64,000 nt of DNA from Dyella tabacisoli (GTDB lineage Bacteria; Pseudomonadota; Gammaproteobacteria; Xanthomonadales; Rhodanobacteraceae): NCBI RefSeq assembly GCF_003350925.1, contig NZ_KZ857173.1, positions 822,381-886,380 of the forward strand, given 5' to 3'. Below, in pieces: positions 44,491 to 54,975 of the stretch; the stretch's first letter is position 1; each line of letters begins with the position of its first letter. Under the pieces are notes generated by a model. The model was given only the letters and a program-made list of their open reading frames with translations, ran no database searches and was not told the DNA's origin. Made by a program: the position numbers and the translations under genes.

Positions 44491-45714
44491 CTACGCCTTG
44501 CCAAAACGCACCGCGCGCGCCTCGGGACCCAGCCAGGCCAGCAGCGCCAGCAATACGGCCACCACGGCTATCCACAGCGACATCGCGAAAGCGAGACCAC
44601 CCCCATGGTGCGCCGCCACCCAGGATTGCGCGGTGGCCGTGATCGCCGCCAGCAAATTGCCCATTTGATAAGCAAAACCCGGCAGCGTGCCGCGCACCGC
44701 GTCAGGCGACAGCTCGTTGAGATGCGTCGGCACCACACCCCAGGCGCCCTGCACCATCACCTGGATTAAGAACGCGCCCAGCCCCAGCAAGACCAGCGAG
44801 CCGCCGTACATCCACAGCGGAATCATCGGAACCGCCAGCAACGCGGCAATCACGATGGCCTTGCGTCGGCCGATGCGCTCAGACAACGAACCGAAGAACA
44901 AGCCGCCCGTGAGCGCGCCCAGATTAAGCAGCGCGGTAAGTATGAAAGCCGTGCCTGAGCCCGCTGGTATATGCAGGTTCTCCTGCAGGAACGTCGGGTA
45001 CATGTCCTGCGAGCCATGGCTAAACATGTTGAATGCCGTCATCAACAGCATCAAATAGATCGCCAACTTCCAATGCCCCTGCATCGCTTCGACCAAGCCG
45101 CGCTTTTGCGCCTGCTGAGTCTCCTGCCACACCGGCGACTCCGGCACCTTGCGGCGGATATACAGCACCAGCAGCGCCGGCAACACACCCACCATGAACA
45201 ACCCGCGCCAGCCGATGTGATCGACCAGCAGCCAGTTCACCAGTGCGCCGAGGAAAAACCCACAGGGATAGCCGCTCTGCAGCAGGCCGGAGACCATGCC
45301 GCGCGATTTCGCCGGAATCGACTCCATCGCCAACGACGCACCCAGCCCCCACTCGCCGCCCATCGCAATGCCAAACAAGAAGCGCAGCACCAGCAAGACC
45401 GTCAGCGAAGGCGAGAATGCGGTAGCCAGCTCAAACAATGAAAACAAAATGACGTCGAGCATCAATATCGGCCGCCGTCCGAAGCGATCGGCCAGGCGAC
45501 CGAACAGCAAGGCGCCAATCGGCCGCGCGGCAAGCGTCAAAAACAAGCCGTAGGTGACCTCGGTTTTCTGCACCCCGAACTCATGCGAGATCCCGACAAT
45601 GACGAAGACCAGCAGAAAGTAGTCAAACGCATCCAGAGTCCAGCCAAGAAAGCTCGCCAATACGGTGTGGCGCTGCTCGTGATTGAGTTCGCGCAGGGGT
45701 GACAGGAACGACAT
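44491..45714 (-). CDS. MFS transporter of the metabolite:H+ symporter type
   Basis: 407 residues with 12 predicted membrane segments. Signature GRLADRFGRRPILM between TM2 and TM3 and GSLSERIGRRKAI in the second half are standard for MFS. The pattern LGWTLDAFDYFLLVFV at the start fits the sialate/lactate-type MHS symporters. Substrate unassigned. GGGAG precedes the start at 45714. Long upstream frame extension is not coding-like. Confidence 0.85.
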   Translation of the reverse strand: MSFLSPLRELNHEQRHTVLASFLGWTLDAFDYFLLVFVIVGISHEFGVQKTEVTYGLFLTLAARPIGALLFGRLADRFGRRPILMLDVILFSLFELATAFSPSLTVLLVLRFLFGIAMGGEWGLGASLAMESIPAKSRGMVSGLLQSGYPCGFFLGALVNWLLVDHIGWRGLFMVGVLPALLVLYIRRKVPESPVWQETQQAQKRGLVEAMQGHWKLAIYLMLLMTAFNMFSHGSQDMYPTFLQENLHIPAGSGTAFILTALLNLGALTGGLFFGSLSERIGRRKAIVIAALLAVPMIPLWMYGGSLVLLGLGAFLIQVMVQGAWGVVPTHLNELSPDAVRGTLPGFAYQMGNLLAAITATAQSWVAAHHGGGLAFAMSLWIAVVAVLLALLAWLGPEARAVRFGKA

Positions 45715-45892
45715 CGACAGCTCCCGGAGGCAAGGAGCCGCGAGGCTAGCATGTGGACAGCCTCTTGCCTGTAGATGGAGGCCGCGAGGCGGTGAAAACT
45801 TGCCACACCGCCCGAGCAGGCATCGCGGCAATTGCGCTCGCACTGCGATTACCGCAACTATCGCCGCACAACTCGCTCAGTCATGGAGTGGC

Positions 45893-46567
45893 ATGCAAGC
45901 TCTCGATCATTCGACACGCCAACGCATCGCCAACCGGTATGGCACGCGCGGCCAGCGCCTCCATGCACGATGGAAGCTCGCCTACGACCCCGCCTACGCC
46001 GCCACGGCGGCACTACTGGGCACGTCCAGGCTGCCTTTGTTGGACATCGGCTGTGGCATCGGCCTGCTCGGCCAGTATCTGCATGCGCTTGGCGTGCTGA
46101 CGGAATATGTCGGGCTGGATCACGACCCGCGCAAAATCGCGGCCGGCCAGGCAGCCGCACGAAACGGCGGACTCGACCCGTGCATGCAACTGCGTAGCGC
46201 CGACGTCGCCGCGCTGCCATCGCTGCATGGCCATGTCGCCCTGCTCGACGTATTGCATTACCTGCCCGCCGCGCGCCAGGCGCCGTTGCTGGAAAGTGCG
46301 GCGGCACATCTCGCAGCGGACGGCGTTCTGGTCATTCGCAACGTGCTGCGCGAACCGAGCTGGCGCTTTCATGCCACCCGCGTCGAGGAGTTTTTTCTAC
46401 GCGCTTCGGGCTGGATTCCGGGTGGTGCGCAGCATTATCCCAGCGCCGAAGAAATACGCGCGCCGCTGGAAGCACTGGGGCTCGCCGTACATATCGAATC
46501 GTTGCGCGGTCGAACGCCGTACAACAGTTATCTGATCGTGGCGCGACGACCGGCCGTGCCGGATTGA
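45893..46567 (+). CDS. class I SAM-dependent methyltransferase
   Basis: 224 residues. Motif I LLDIGCGIGLLGQYLHALG, then GLDHDPRKIAAGQ and the motif IV-like LLDVLHYLPAARQAPLL. The rest has no clear substrate marker. GGAG lies 5 nt before the ATG at 45893. Divergent from the MFS gene; possibly a small-molecule or lipid methyltransferase. Confidence 0.75.
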   Translation: MQALDHSTRQRIANRYGTRGQRLHARWKLAYDPAYAATAALLGTSRLPLLDIGCGIGLLGQYLHALGVLTEYVGLDHDPRKIAAGQAAARNGGLDPCMQLRSADVAALPSLHGHVALLDVLHYLPAARQAPLLESAAAHLAADGVLVIRNVLREPSWRFHATRVEEFFLRASGWIPGGAQHYPSAEEIRAPLEALGLAVHIESLRGRTPYNSYLIVARRPAVPD

Positions 46568-46737
46568 CCGGCTCAATAAGCGCGCAAGAGCCATCTTTTC
46601 ACCCATTCATTCAGAATGTTCCAGCGTAGCCGTCAATAAATACGCTATACTCCGCGCCGCGGCACTGTCCGCCCCTCCCCTTTTTGAATACTGCAACGCG
46701 GTTCGATAGAACGCTCCGAGTTGCTCTGGAGCTTCTA

Positions 46738-48069
46738 ATGTCTTTTGAATCGTTGGGCCTTGCGCCCGCGTTGTTGCGTGCGCTTGCCGATCAAGGCTAC
46801 ACCCAGCCCACTCCGATCCAGGCCGCTGCTATCCCGCTTGTACTGGAAGGCAAGGACCTGCTTGCCGCCGCTCAGACCGGTACCGGCAAAACGGCCGCGT
46901 TCTCGTTGCCTTTGCTGCAACACCTGTCCAACAGCGGCAAAACCATGACCCGCCGCCCACGCGCGCTGGTACTCACACCGACTCGCGAACTCGCTGCCCA
47001 GGTCAATGAAAACCTGCGCGACTACGGCAAGCACATGCACATCAGCACCACCACGATCTTCGGTGGCGTTGGCATGGGCCCGCAGATGCAGGCATTGCGT
47101 CGCGGCGTCGATGTGGTCATCGCCACGCCGGGCCGACTGATCGACCATATGCAGCAGCGCTCGGTGGACTTGTCGGGTATCGAAGTGCTGATCCTGGACG
47201 AAGCCGACCGCATGCTCGACATGGGCTTTCTGCCGGCGCTCAAGCGCATTTTGGTCGCGGTGCCGCGCCAACGTCAGACCCTGTTGTTCTCGGCTACTTT
47301 TGCACCACCGATCAAGGCGCTGGCGATGCAGTTCATGCATGAGCCGCGCGAAGTGTCGGTAGGCCCGGCCAATACCGTGGCAACCACGGTCAGCCACCAT
47401 GTGCATCCGGTCGATGCATCGCGCAAGCGCGACCTGTTGCTGCATGTGCTGTCGCAGGACAGCCGCCGCCAGACGCTGGTGTTCAGCCGTACCAAGCACG
47501 GCGCCGACAAGCTGGTGCGTTTCCTGGAAGTCTCCGGCCTGCGTGCCGCGGCCATCCACGGCAACAAGAGCCAGAACGCGCGTACCCGTGCGCTCAGCGA
47601 CTTCAAATCCGGCCGCGTCACTGTACTGGTCGCCACCGACATCGCCGCGCGCGGTATCGATATCGATCAATTGCCGATCGTCATCAACTTCGACCTGCCG
47701 ATGGTCGCCGAAGACTATGTGCACCGCATTGGTCGCACCGGCCGTGCCGGCAGCGAAGGCCTGGCCTTGTCGCTGGTCAGCCATGACGAATCGGGCCTGC
47801 TGCGCGACATCCGCAAGCTGCTCAAGCAAGAAATCGAAATCACCGACGTGCCGGGCTATGCGCCGTCACAGCCGCTGCGCCTGGACCCCGGCGCACCGCG
47901 TCCGGCACAAGGCCAGCGCCAGGCACGTCCGCAAGGCCGTCCAGGCCAGAGCAAGGCCGCGCCGGGACATCGCCCGCACGGTCACTCCAATTCAAACGCC
48001 AATGGCGAGCACGCAGCCGCCAATCGTCAGCGCAGCAGGCGCGGCGGTCGTCCGGCAGCCAAGGCCTAA
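46738..48069 (+). CDS. rhlE: DEAD-box RNA helicase RhlE-like
   Basis: 443 residues. Helicase core: Q motif [13 protein letters not shown], Walker [26 protein letters not shown] as [19 protein letters not shown] and the C-terminal [10 protein letters not shown]. The tail is basic and Gln/Pro-rich ([17 protein letters not shown]). RhlE proteins act in ribosome assembly and RNA decay. GGAG lies upstream of the ATG at 46738; the stretch 46568-46737 holds its promoter. Confidence 0.92.
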   Translation: MSFESLGLAPALLRALADQGYTQPTPIQAAAIPLVLEGKDLLAAAQTGTGKTAAFSLPLLQHLSNSGKTMTRRPRALVLTPTRELAAQVNENLRDYGKHMHISTTTIFGGVGMGPQMQALRRGVDVVIATPGRLIDHMQQRSVDLSGIEVLILDEADRMLDMGFLPALKRILVAVPRQRQTLLFSATFAPPIKALAMQFMHEPREVSVGPANTVATTVSHHVHPVDASRKRDLLLHVLSQDSRRQTLVFSRTKHGADKLVRFLEVSGLRAAAIHGNKSQNARTRALSDFKSGRVTVLVATDIAARGIDIDQLPIVINFDLPMVAEDYVHRIGRTGRAGSEGLALSLVSHDESGLLRDIRKLLKQEIEITDVPGYAPSQPLRLDPGAPRPAQGQRQARPQGRPGQSKAAPGHRPHGHSNSNANGEHAAANRQRSRRGGRPAAKA

Positions 48070-48078
48070 GCCTCTGGC

Positions 48079-48110
48079 CACTCCCCCATCACCGATTCGG
48101 TGGGGGAGTG
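48079..48110 (+). terminator. putative rhlE terminator
   Basis: A 10-bp stem CACTCCCCCA/TGGGGGAGTG with a 12-nt loop, 10 nt after the rhlE stop. No T-run follows. Confidence 0.5.
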
Positions 48111-48132
48111 ACCCAAAGTTAGACCTCAAGCT

Positions 48133-48990
48133 TTATGCACAACCCAAGGCTTTCGCATGATGACGAAGATGGTCATCGATAAAGCTGGCGATGAAGTAGT
48201 AGCCGTGGTCATAACCCACGTGCCTGCGCAGTAGCAACGACTGTCCAGCCTCGGCGCATGCCTGATCGAAAAGCTCAGGCTTGAGCTGGGCTTCCAGAAA
48301 CTGATCCGCTTCGCCCTGATCGATCAGAATCGTTCCCGGAAGGGTCTGCTGGCGTACCAGCTCGCAAGCGTCATAAGCCGCCCAGGCGTTTTCGTCAGTA
48401 CCGAGATAACGCGGAAATGCCTTGCGTCCCCAGGGCACCTGACTAGACGCAACAATCGGCGCGAACGCAGACACGGAGCGATATTGCCGCGGATGTTTCA
48501 GTGCCACGGTCAACGCACCATGGCCGCCCATCGAGTGGCCGAAGATGCCGCTGCGCGATGCGTCCACCGGAAAATGGGCCGCTATCAACGCCGGCAACTC
48601 CAGCGCGATGTAACTGTGCATCTGAAAGCGCGCGGACCACGGCGCCAACGTCGCATCCACATAAAACCCCGCGCCCTCGCCAAACTCCCAGTCGCCTGTA
48701 GCGCCATCGATACCGGTCTGCCTCGGGCTGGTATCAGGCATGACCAGTACCAACCCAAGCTCGGCAGCCAGACGCTGCGCACCGGCCTTGATCGTGGCGG
48801 TCTCTTCCGTGCAAGTCAGTCCCGCCAGGAAATACAGCACCGGGCACGGCCCGTGTCCGGCCTGTGGCGGCTGATAGACGGCAAAACGCATCGAGCCGCA
48901 ATAAGCGGATTGATGCCGATAAAAACCCTGAATACCGCCATGGCAACGCTGTTCGGAGAGCGTTTCAATCATATGATTCGCAACCTTCAT
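48133..48990 (-). CDS. fghA: S-formylglutathione hydrolase
   Basis: 285 residues. Esterase-D fold: the nucleophile Ser lies in GHSMGGHGALT, with YFLAGLTCTEE, DTSPR and the late HVGYDHGYYFIASF carrying the His. It completes glutathione-dependent formaldehyde oxidation after AdhC/FrmA, which is not in the window. GAGGGACAAGG precedes 48990; ATG 48972 is an alternative. It follows ynfA by 9 nt. Confidence 0.93.
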   Translation of the reverse strand: MKVANHMIETLSEQRCHGGIQGFYRHQSAYCGSMRFAVYQPPQAGHGPCPVLYFLAGLTCTEETATIKAGAQRLAAELGLVLVMPDTSPRQTGIDGATGDWEFGEGAGFYVDATLAPWSARFQMHSYIALELPALIAAHFPVDASRSGIFGHSMGGHGALTVALKHPRQYRSVSAFAPIVASSQVPWGRKAFPRYLGTDENAWAAYDACELVRQQTLPGTILIDQGEADQFLEAQLKPELFDQACAEAGQSLLLRRHVGYDHGYYFIASFIDDHLRHHAKALGCA

Positions 48991-48999
48991 CCTTGTCCC

Positions 49000-49323
49000 T
49001 CAAGTCACTCGCGGAGCACACATGATGATAGTGGCCCCGACCAGAATCACCGCCACGCCCAGTACATCCCAGGCACTGGGTCGCACGCCATCGACCAGCC
49101 ACAACCAACCCAGGGCGACCGCTACGTAGATACCGCCATAAGCGGCATAGACGCGCCCCGCCGCCGTGGGATGAAGGCTTAACAGCCAGGCGAACAACGC
49201 CAACGCAGCGGCTGCCGGCAGCAACACCCACATTGACGCCCCTTTGCGCAGCCAGAGATAAGGCAAATAGCAGCCAACGATTTCGGCCAGTGCGGTGAGT
49301 AAAAACAATAACGCGGTCTTCAT
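49000..49323 (-). CDS. ynfA: YnfA family (UPF0060) membrane protein
   Basis: 107 residues with four hydrophobic segments and the family pattern [57 protein letters not shown]. Related in topology to small multidrug resistance exporters; function unproven. It lies 2 nt after the SDR stop. Confidence 0.93.
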   Translation of the reverse strand: MKTALLFLLTALAEIVGCYLPYLWLRKGASMWVLLPAAAALALFAWLLSLHPTAAGRVYAAYGGIYVAVALGWLWLVDGVRPSAWDVLGVAVILVGATIIMCAPRVT

Positions 49324-49325
49324 CC

Positions 49326-50075
49326 TTAACGCTCTTGATCGGTCGGCCGCATCAGGATCTCGTTGATGTTGACGTGCGACGGCCGGGTCACACAGAACAG
49401 AATCGTCTCGGCCACATCGCCGCTCTGCAATTGGCGCATGCCTTCGGCCCAGGCATTGGTCGCCTGCTGCACAGCGGCGTGACCGATATGCTCGCGCAGC
49501 TCGGTGGCGACCGCGCCAGGCTCGATCACGCTGACCCGGATATTGTGCTGGTACACCTCGCGCCGCAGCGCCTCGGAGAACCCCACGACACCGAACTTGG
49601 TCGCCGCATACGCAGCAGCGTTGGGGTTGGCCACCCGCCCGGCCGTTGAAGAGATATTGACGATATGTCCCTCGCGGCGGTCGCGCATGCCAGCCAAGGC
49701 CGCCTGGGTCGAGGCAATCAGACTCATCACATTGAGCTGCAGCATCTGCTGCCAGCGTTCGAGATCAGCTTCGGCCACCGGCTCCAGATACATCACGCCG
49801 GCATTGTTCACCAAGATATCGAGCCACCCATAGTGCGCCTGCGTGTCGGCGACGACGCGCTTGGCCTCAGCTATCGACAGCAGGTCAGCCACCAGAATCA
49901 GCGGTTCGGCACCGAACTGGGCCAGTTTGGCCGCCAAAGCTTCCAGACGATCCTGGCGGCGAGCCGCGATAGCGACCCGCGCGCCGGCCTCCGCCAGGGC
50001 CAAAGCGGTGGCTTCGCCAATGCCTGAGGAAGCCCCGGTAACCAGCGCAACACGGCCTGCAAGACGCTTCTGCAT
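49326..50075 (-). CDS. SDR-family oxidoreductase
   Basis: 249 residues with complete classical SDR motifs: [22 protein letters not shown] and the YAATKFG active site (Y, K). Similar to the YdfG/3-hydroxy acid dehydrogenase group. GAGG precedes the start. First gene of a minus-strand SDR-ynfA-fghA run. Confidence 0.85.
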   Translation of the reverse strand: MQKRLAGRVALVTGASSGIGEATALALAEAGARVAIAARRQDRLEALAAKLAQFGAEPLILVADLLSIAEAKRVVADTQAHYGWLDILVNNAGVMYLEPVAEADLERWQQMLQLNVMSLIASTQAALAGMRDRREGHIVNISSTAGRVANPNAAAYAATKFGVVGFSEALRREVYQHNIRVSVIEPGAVATELREHIGHAAVQQATNAWAEGMRQLQSGDVAETILFCVTRPSHVNINEILMRPTDQER

Positions 50076-50179
50076 GTTTTTTCCTCGATTTCGTATAAAG
50101 TTATCGGTTGAATCGGGTCAGGCTGCTACAATAGCCGCCATTCTCCCGCATGCCGTTCTGCATGCCACATGAGGTTCAC

Positions 50180-52081
50180 ATGTCCTCCCCGTCTTCCGAC
50201 TCCGCTCCGGCTGCCGCCGGCTTCGCTACGCTTGGCCTTCATCCAGAGGTACTGCGCGTACTGGCCGATGTGGGCTATGAATCGCCTTCGCCGATTCAGG
50301 CCGCCACCATTCCACCACTGCTGGAAGGTCGCGACGTGCTCGGCCAGGCACAAACCGGCACCGGCAAAACGGCTGCGTTCGCGCTGCCGATCCTGTCTCG
50401 CATCGACGTCAAGCCCGGCAAGCCACAGGCGCTGGTGCTTGCGCCTACGCGCGAGTTGGCCATCCAGGTGGCTGAAGCCTTTCAGCGCTACGCCGCCCAT
50501 ATCCCCGGTTTTCAGGTGCTGCCGATTTACGGCGGCCAGAGCTACGGCCCGCAATTGCACTCGCTCAAGCGCGGCGTGCATATCGTGGTCGGCACGCCCG
50601 GCCGCGTGATCGATCATCTCGATCGCGGCACGCTCGATCTATCCGAACTGCGTTATCTGGTGCTCGACGAAGCCGACGAAATGCTGCGCATGGGCTTTAT
50701 CGACGACGTCGAGAAAGTGCTGCAGGCAACCCCGCCGCAGCGCCAGGTCGCGCTGTTCTCGGCCACCATGCCTTCGGTGATCCGCAAGATTGCCCAGAAG
50801 CATTTGAAGGATCCGGTCGAAGTCACGATCAAGTCCTCCACCACGACCGCGGCGAATATCCGTCAGCGTTACTGGTTTGTCAGCGGCTTGCACAAGCTCG
50901 ACGCGATGACGCGCATTCTTGAGGCCGAGCCGTTCGACGCGATGATTATCTTCGCGCGCACCAAGCAGGCCACCGAAGAACTGGCCGGCAAGCTGCAAGC
51001 GCGCGGCCTGGCCGCGGCCGCCATCAACGGCGACATCGCCCAGCCGCAACGCGAGCGCGTGATCCAGCAACTCAAGGACGGCAAGCTCGATATTCTCGTG
51101 GCCACCGATGTCGCCGCTCGTGGTCTGGACGTGGAACGCATCAGCCACGTGATGAATTACGACATCCCGTACGACACCGAAAGCTATGTGCACCGCATCG
51201 GCCGCACCGGTCGTGCCGGTCGTAACGGCGACGCCATCCTGTTCGTTACGCCGCGTGAGAAAGGCATGTTGCGCGCGATCGAGCGTGCCACCCGCCAGCC
51301 CATCGAAGAGATGAAGCTGCCCACCGTGGAAGCCGTCAACGACCAGCGCATCGCCAAGTTCAAGCAGCGCATCAGCGATACGCTGGCGGTCGGCGATCTC
51401 AGCTTTTTCCAGCAGTTGATCGAACAGTTCGAGCAAGAGCACAACATTCCGGCGATCGAGATTGCCGCCGCGTTGGCGCGTATTGCGCAAGGCGATCAGC
51501 CATTGCTGCTGACCCCGCCGCCAAAGCGCGAATATGCCCCGCGCGAGCAAGAGACGCGCGAACGTGCACCGCGTGATCGCAACGAACGACGCCCGTCGTT
51601 CGAGCGCGACAGCAGCGACAGTCGTCCGCCGCGCGATCGCATGCCGCGTGAACGTGACAGCGCACCGCGCGAATTCGGCACCCGCCCGGTACGTGAGCAC
51701 GTCACCGAAGAAGGCAAGCGGACCTACCGCGTCGAAGTCGGCCACGAGCACGGCGTGAAGCCGGGCAACATCATCGGCGCCATCGCCAATGAAGCCGGGT
51801 TGGAGAGTTCGTTCATCGGCCGCCTGAGCATTCGCGGCGAGTACAGCCTGATCGACCTGCCCGACGGCATGCCCAAGGAAGTGTTCCAGCATCTGCAGAA
51901 GGTATGGGTGAGTCAGCAGCAGCTACGCATTCATGAATGGGACGGCAAAGACACCGGCGCCGCCGATTCGGCCCCAGCGCGCAAACCGGGCGGCTTCAAG
52001 CCTGGTGGCGGCGGCTTCAAAGGCAAGCCTCGTCCGCACAGCCCCCCCAGCGGCGGCAAACCTCCGCGCCGCAAGCCCTGA
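50180..52081 (+). CDS. deaD: DEAD-box RNA helicase DeaD/CsdA
   Basis: 633 residues. Helicase core: [53 protein letters not shown] and [10 protein letters not shown], then a dimerisation-like segment, an Arg-rich linker (about 460-510), and a DbpA-like RNA-binding domain (RVEVGHEHGVKPGNIIGAIANE). The tail is Gly/Lys/Pro-rich. DeaD acts in cold adaptation and 50S assembly. GAGG lies upstream of ATG 50180. Confidence 0.93.
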   Translation: MSSPSSDSAPAAAGFATLGLHPEVLRVLADVGYESPSPIQAATIPPLLEGRDVLGQAQTGTGKTAAFALPILSRIDVKPGKPQALVLAPTRELAIQVAEAFQRYAAHIPGFQVLPIYGGQSYGPQLHSLKRGVHIVVGTPGRVIDHLDRGTLDLSELRYLVLDEADEMLRMGFIDDVEKVLQATPPQRQVALFSATMPSVIRKIAQKHLKDPVEVTIKSSTTTAANIRQRYWFVSGLHKLDAMTRILEAEPFDAMIIFARTKQATEELAGKLQARGLAAAAINGDIAQPQRERVIQQLKDGKLDILVATDVAARGLDVERISHVMNYDIPYDTESYVHRIGRTGRAGRNGDAILFVTPREKGMLRAIERATRQPIEEMKLPTVEAVNDQRIAKFKQRISDTLAVGDLSFFQQLIEQFEQEHNIPAIEIAAALARIAQGDQPLLLTPPPKREYAPREQETRERAPRDRNERRPSFERDSSDSRPPRDRMPRERDSAPREFGTRPVREHVTEEGKRTYRVEVGHEHGVKPGNIIGAIANEAGLESSFIGRLSIRGEYSLIDLPDGMPKEVFQHLQKVWVSQQQLRIHEWDGKDTGAADSAPARKPGGFKPGGGGFKGKPRPHSPPSGGKPPRRKP

Positions 52082-52105
52082 GTGACGCCCTGAGCCAGTC
52101 CGATT

Positions 52106-52138
52106 AAAGCCCCCCACTGCTTGCAGTGGGGGGCTTTT
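52106..52138 (+). terminator. terminator after deaD
   Basis: A perfect 13-bp stem AAAGCCCCCCACT/AGTGGGGGGCTTT closing a small loop, followed by T and CG; 24 nt after the stop. Confidence 0.88.
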
Positions 52139-52224
52139 CGTTGGAACGCATCGTTTCTCTCAGCAGCCTCTAAACAACCGACGCTCGCCCCTATATTTGG
52201 TCACTCGTATATCCGAGCATTGCC

Positions 52225-53034
52225 ATGACCACCCTGCCCAGCTTGTTCGTCTCCCACGGCTCGCCGATGACGGCGTTGCAACCCGGCCAGACCGGGGAGC
52301 GCCTGAGCGAGCTGGCCCGTGTGCTGGAGCGGCCCAGGGCCATCGTGATCGCCACGGCGCACTGGCTGACGCGGCAACCCCAAGTCGGTGCTGCCTCGAA
52401 CCCGGAAACCATCTACGACTTCCACGGTTTTCCCGCGCCGCTTTATCAAATTCGCTACCCCGCTCCCGGTGCGCCCGAGCTGGCTACGCTCGTCCATCGG
52501 CAACTTGAGGCCGCCGGCCTTGCCGCCGGCATCGACGCTGGTCGTGGGCTGGACCATGGCGTCTGGGTGCCGCTGCGCCTGCTTTATCCGCAGGCCGATA
52601 TTCCCGTGATACCGCTATCGATCCAACCCGAGCGCGGCCCGGCCCATCACCTGGCGATAGGTCGTGCGCTCGCATCACTGCGCGAGCAGGGCGTGCTGGT
52701 GATCGGCTCGGGCAGCATCACGCATAACCTGCACGACCTGCGTAGCGGTTATAGCGAAGAGCGAGAAGCCCCTTACGTGCGGCCCTTTATCGGCTGGATC
52801 GAGCAGAAGCTGGCAGCAGGCGATATCGATGCCTTGCTCGACTACCGCCGCCAGGCGCCCTATGCCGAACGCGCGCACCCGACAGACGAGCATCTGTTAC
52901 CGCTGTTTGTCGCGCTGGGGGCGGCCGGGGTACCCGCAAGCGCGCAACGTATCGATGCCGGCATCGATCTGGGCTTTCTGGCGATGGACATCTATCGCTT
53001 CGGGTCGATGAGCGCCGCAGGCTCCTCCCACTGA
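52225..53034 (+). CDS. class III extradiol dioxygenase (DODA/YgiD type)
   Basis: 269 residues of the LigB fold. Metal residues lie in FVSHGSPMTAL, TAHWLT, LDHGVWVPLRLLYP and SGSITHNLHDL. Relatives include 4,5-DOPA dioxygenase and E. coli YgiD. Physiological substrate is unknown. ykgJ-like gene follows convergently. Confidence 0.88.
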   Translation: MTTLPSLFVSHGSPMTALQPGQTGERLSELARVLERPRAIVIATAHWLTRQPQVGAASNPETIYDFHGFPAPLYQIRYPAPGAPELATLVHRQLEAAGLAAGIDAGRGLDHGVWVPLRLLYPQADIPVIPLSIQPERGPAHHLAIGRALASLREQGVLVIGSGSITHNLHDLRSGYSEEREAPYVRPFIGWIEQKLAAGDIDALLDYRRQAPYAERAHPTDEHLLPLFVALGAAGVPASAQRIDAGIDLGFLAMDIYRFGSMSAAGSSH

Positions 53035-53040
53035 AGTCAC

Positions 53041-53418
53041 TCAGGCACTCTGTGGCACGACGCCGGGATCAAGCCAATCCGCCGCCGTCAGTGGCTTCAT
53101 GCCATGTCCGATCCGCGCCTTGTCGCACTGTGCGCTGGCAGCGCCGAACTCCCACGCCGGTACCACGTCACGGCATACCGATGGCCGCTGCGCATAGATA
53201 CCGCAACTGGCGGCCTTGCCCACCGTACCCTGCAGCGCGACACAGCGCGATCTGGCCGCATCGGTGACGCGCATGCTCACTCGGTGCGGATCGAGCTTTT
53301 CGGTCAATGCCGGCGGCACCATGCCGCCGATAAAGGCATCTGTCTCAGACCAATGGAAGGCAACGCGGAAATAGGCGCAGCAGGCGCCGCACCGTAGACA
53401 TGGATGGCCCATGGACAT
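53041..53418 (-). CDS. YkgJ-family cysteine-cluster protein
   Basis: 125 residues. Cysteines follow the family spacing: CLRCGACCAYF, then SRCVAL, ASCGIYAQRPSVCRD. The cluster likely binds zinc or an Fe-S centre. Function unproven. Start 53418 (MSMGHPC) preferred over a GTG at 53433. Confidence 0.85.
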   Translation of the reverse strand: MSMGHPCLRCGACCAYFRVAFHWSETDAFIGGMVPPALTEKLDPHRVSMRVTDAARSRCVALQGTVGKAASCGIYAQRPSVCRDVVPAWEFGAASAQCDKARIGHGMKPLTAADWLDPGVVPQSA

Positions 53419-53467
53419 CTTCGCAAAGCGCACCCCCTGGCACGCAGCGCGTCGATTCTAGAACCAA

Positions 53468-53494
53468 GCAGGCCTGCTGTCCCAGCAGGCCTGC
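53468..53494 (-). terminator. putative terminator after the YpfJ-like gene
   Basis: A perfect 12-bp stem GCAGGCCTGCTG/CAGCAGGCCTGC with a 3-nt loop, followed on the minus strand by TTGGTTCT. It lies 34 nt after the stop at 53529. Confidence 0.6.
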
Positions 53495-53528
53495 AATAGC
53501 CGGATAACCGACTTCTCTTACGCTGTAC

Positions 53529-54425
53529 TCAAGGCGTGCCGCTGAAGGTATCGCAGCGCTGGATATCGCCGCCGTCAAAACCCGTGCGGAACCATTTCAC
53601 TCGCTGCGCCGAGGTACCGTGGGTGAAAGAGTCAGGTACTACCCGCCCTTGAGCCTGTTGTTGCAGGGAGTCGTCGCCGATCTTGCTGGCCGCGTTCAGG
53701 GCGGACTCGACGTCGCCCGACTGCAGCCATTGCAAACGTTGCTGACTATGGTTGGCCCATACGCCGGCAAAACAGTCCGCTTGCAGCTCTTGTCGCACCG
53801 ATAGGCCATCCGCGCCCTCCATCCGCGCGCCACGGCGGCGAGCCTGCTCCACCTGGTCAAACACCCCAAGCAGTTTCTGCACGTGATGCCCTACTTCATG
53901 CGCGATGACGTAAGCCCGCGCGAAATCACCGGCCGCATTGAAACGATCCTGCAATTCCTGAAAAAACGACAGATCCAGATACACCTTCTGGTCGCCTGGG
54001 CAATAGAACGGCCCAACAGCGGTGGAAGCCGCGCCGCAAGCGGTGCCCACCTGCCCGCGAAACAGATGCAGCTTGGGTAGCGCATACGACCGGTTGGCGC
54101 CGCTGAAGATCGGTCCCCAGGTGTCTTCGGTATCGCCGAACACACGGCAGACAAAATCCACCTGTTTGTCGCCGGGGTTATGGCAATCGATGGCTCGATC
54201 CGGCTGCGCCGTTGCCACGCTGGTTTGCCCCTGCCCGGTGCCGCCGCCGTCTGACATAAACGGGGTCACCAGGTCGCGCTTGAAAATCAGGCTGAGTACC
54301 AGCAGCACAATAATGCCGCCCAGCCCCAGGCCCTTGCCTCCCCCGGGAAAACCCCCGCCGCCACCCTGATCGTTGGAGCTGCCTTCTTCGACGTTGTCAC
54401 TGGGACGACCTTTCTGCCAATCCAT
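53529..54425 (-). CDS. neutral zinc metallopeptidase (YpfJ/KPN_02809 family)
   Basis: 298 residues. Gly-rich N-terminus, one membrane segment (about 36-48), then the catalytic domain with HEVGH (176-180) in AHEVGHHVQKL, PFYCPGDQKVYLDLSFF before it and ELQADCFAGVWA after it (Glu ligand). Probably a membrane-anchored protease facing the periplasm. GAGGG precedes the start at 54425. Confidence 0.9.
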   Translation of the reverse strand: MDWQKGRPSDNVEEGSSNDQGGGGGFPGGGKGLGLGGIIVLLVLSLIFKRDLVTPFMSDGGGTGQGQTSVATAQPDRAIDCHNPGDKQVDFVCRVFGDTEDTWGPIFSGANRSYALPKLHLFRGQVGTACGAASTAVGPFYCPGDQKVYLDLSFFQELQDRFNAAGDFARAYVIAHEVGHHVQKLLGVFDQVEQARRRGARMEGADGLSVRQELQADCFAGVWANHSQQRLQWLQSGDVESALNAASKIGDDSLQQQAQGRVVPDSFTHGTSAQRVKWFRTGFDGGDIQRCDTFSGTP

Positions 54426-54554
54426 ATATTCCCTCGCCCCCCATGGATGCGGCGCAACGCTAACGCCACTGCGCGGGGACAATAGCCCCTCCCACGAGAT
54501 CCCGCCAGACGCCCGGCGCGGCTACAGTAGGCAGTCTTTCCATGAGCGTCGACT

Positions 54555-54950
54555 ATGTCCCAGAACTTGCCCGCCCTAGTTACCTTGCTTACCGTCCTGC
54601 TGCAGTTCGCCACCATGTGGGCGGTAGGCCGCGCGCGCGGCCGCTATGAAGTGAAAGCACCGGCTACCAGCGGGCATCCCGGTTTCGAGCGCGCCTTGCG
54701 GGTGCAGATGAATACGCTTGAGAGCACGATGATGTTTCTGCCACTGCTGTGGCTGGCCGCCAATTACGAAGATCCGCAATGGGCCGGCATCGCCGGACTG
54801 GTCTGGATCGTTGGCCGGGTGTGGTATGCGCTGGCTTATCTCAAGGATGCGGGCAAACGTGGACCGGGTTTCATGGTCGCCCTGCTTGGCTGGGCCGCAC
54901 TCCTGGTAATGAGCGGTATCGGCCTGACGCGGGCCATGCTGGCGGGCTGA
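54555..54950 (+). CDS. MAPEG-family membrane protein
   Basis: 131 residues with four hydrophobic segments; FERALRVQMNTLESTMMFLPLLWLA matches the MAPEG (glutathione/eicosanoid metabolism membrane protein) pattern, with VWYALAYLKDAGKRGPGF following. A membrane glutathione transferase-like role is possible. Confidence 0.87.
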   Translation: MSQNLPALVTLLTVLLQFATMWAVGRARGRYEVKAPATSGHPGFERALRVQMNTLESTMMFLPLLWLAANYEDPQWAGIAGLVWIVGRVWYALAYLKDAGKRGPGFMVALLGWAALLVMSGIGLTRAMLAG

Positions 54951-54975
54951 GCCTATGCGGATGCGCTTGGTCGAG

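Noticed and set aside
46735..47829. Long antisense open frame (364 codons) opposite rhlE
   Set aside because: Rhythm of a GC-rich shadow frame; no ribosome site or family-like sequence, while the sense strand encodes a complete helicase. The same applies to frames opposite deaD (50639-51892), dnaB (29155-30486) and epmB (14418-15389).
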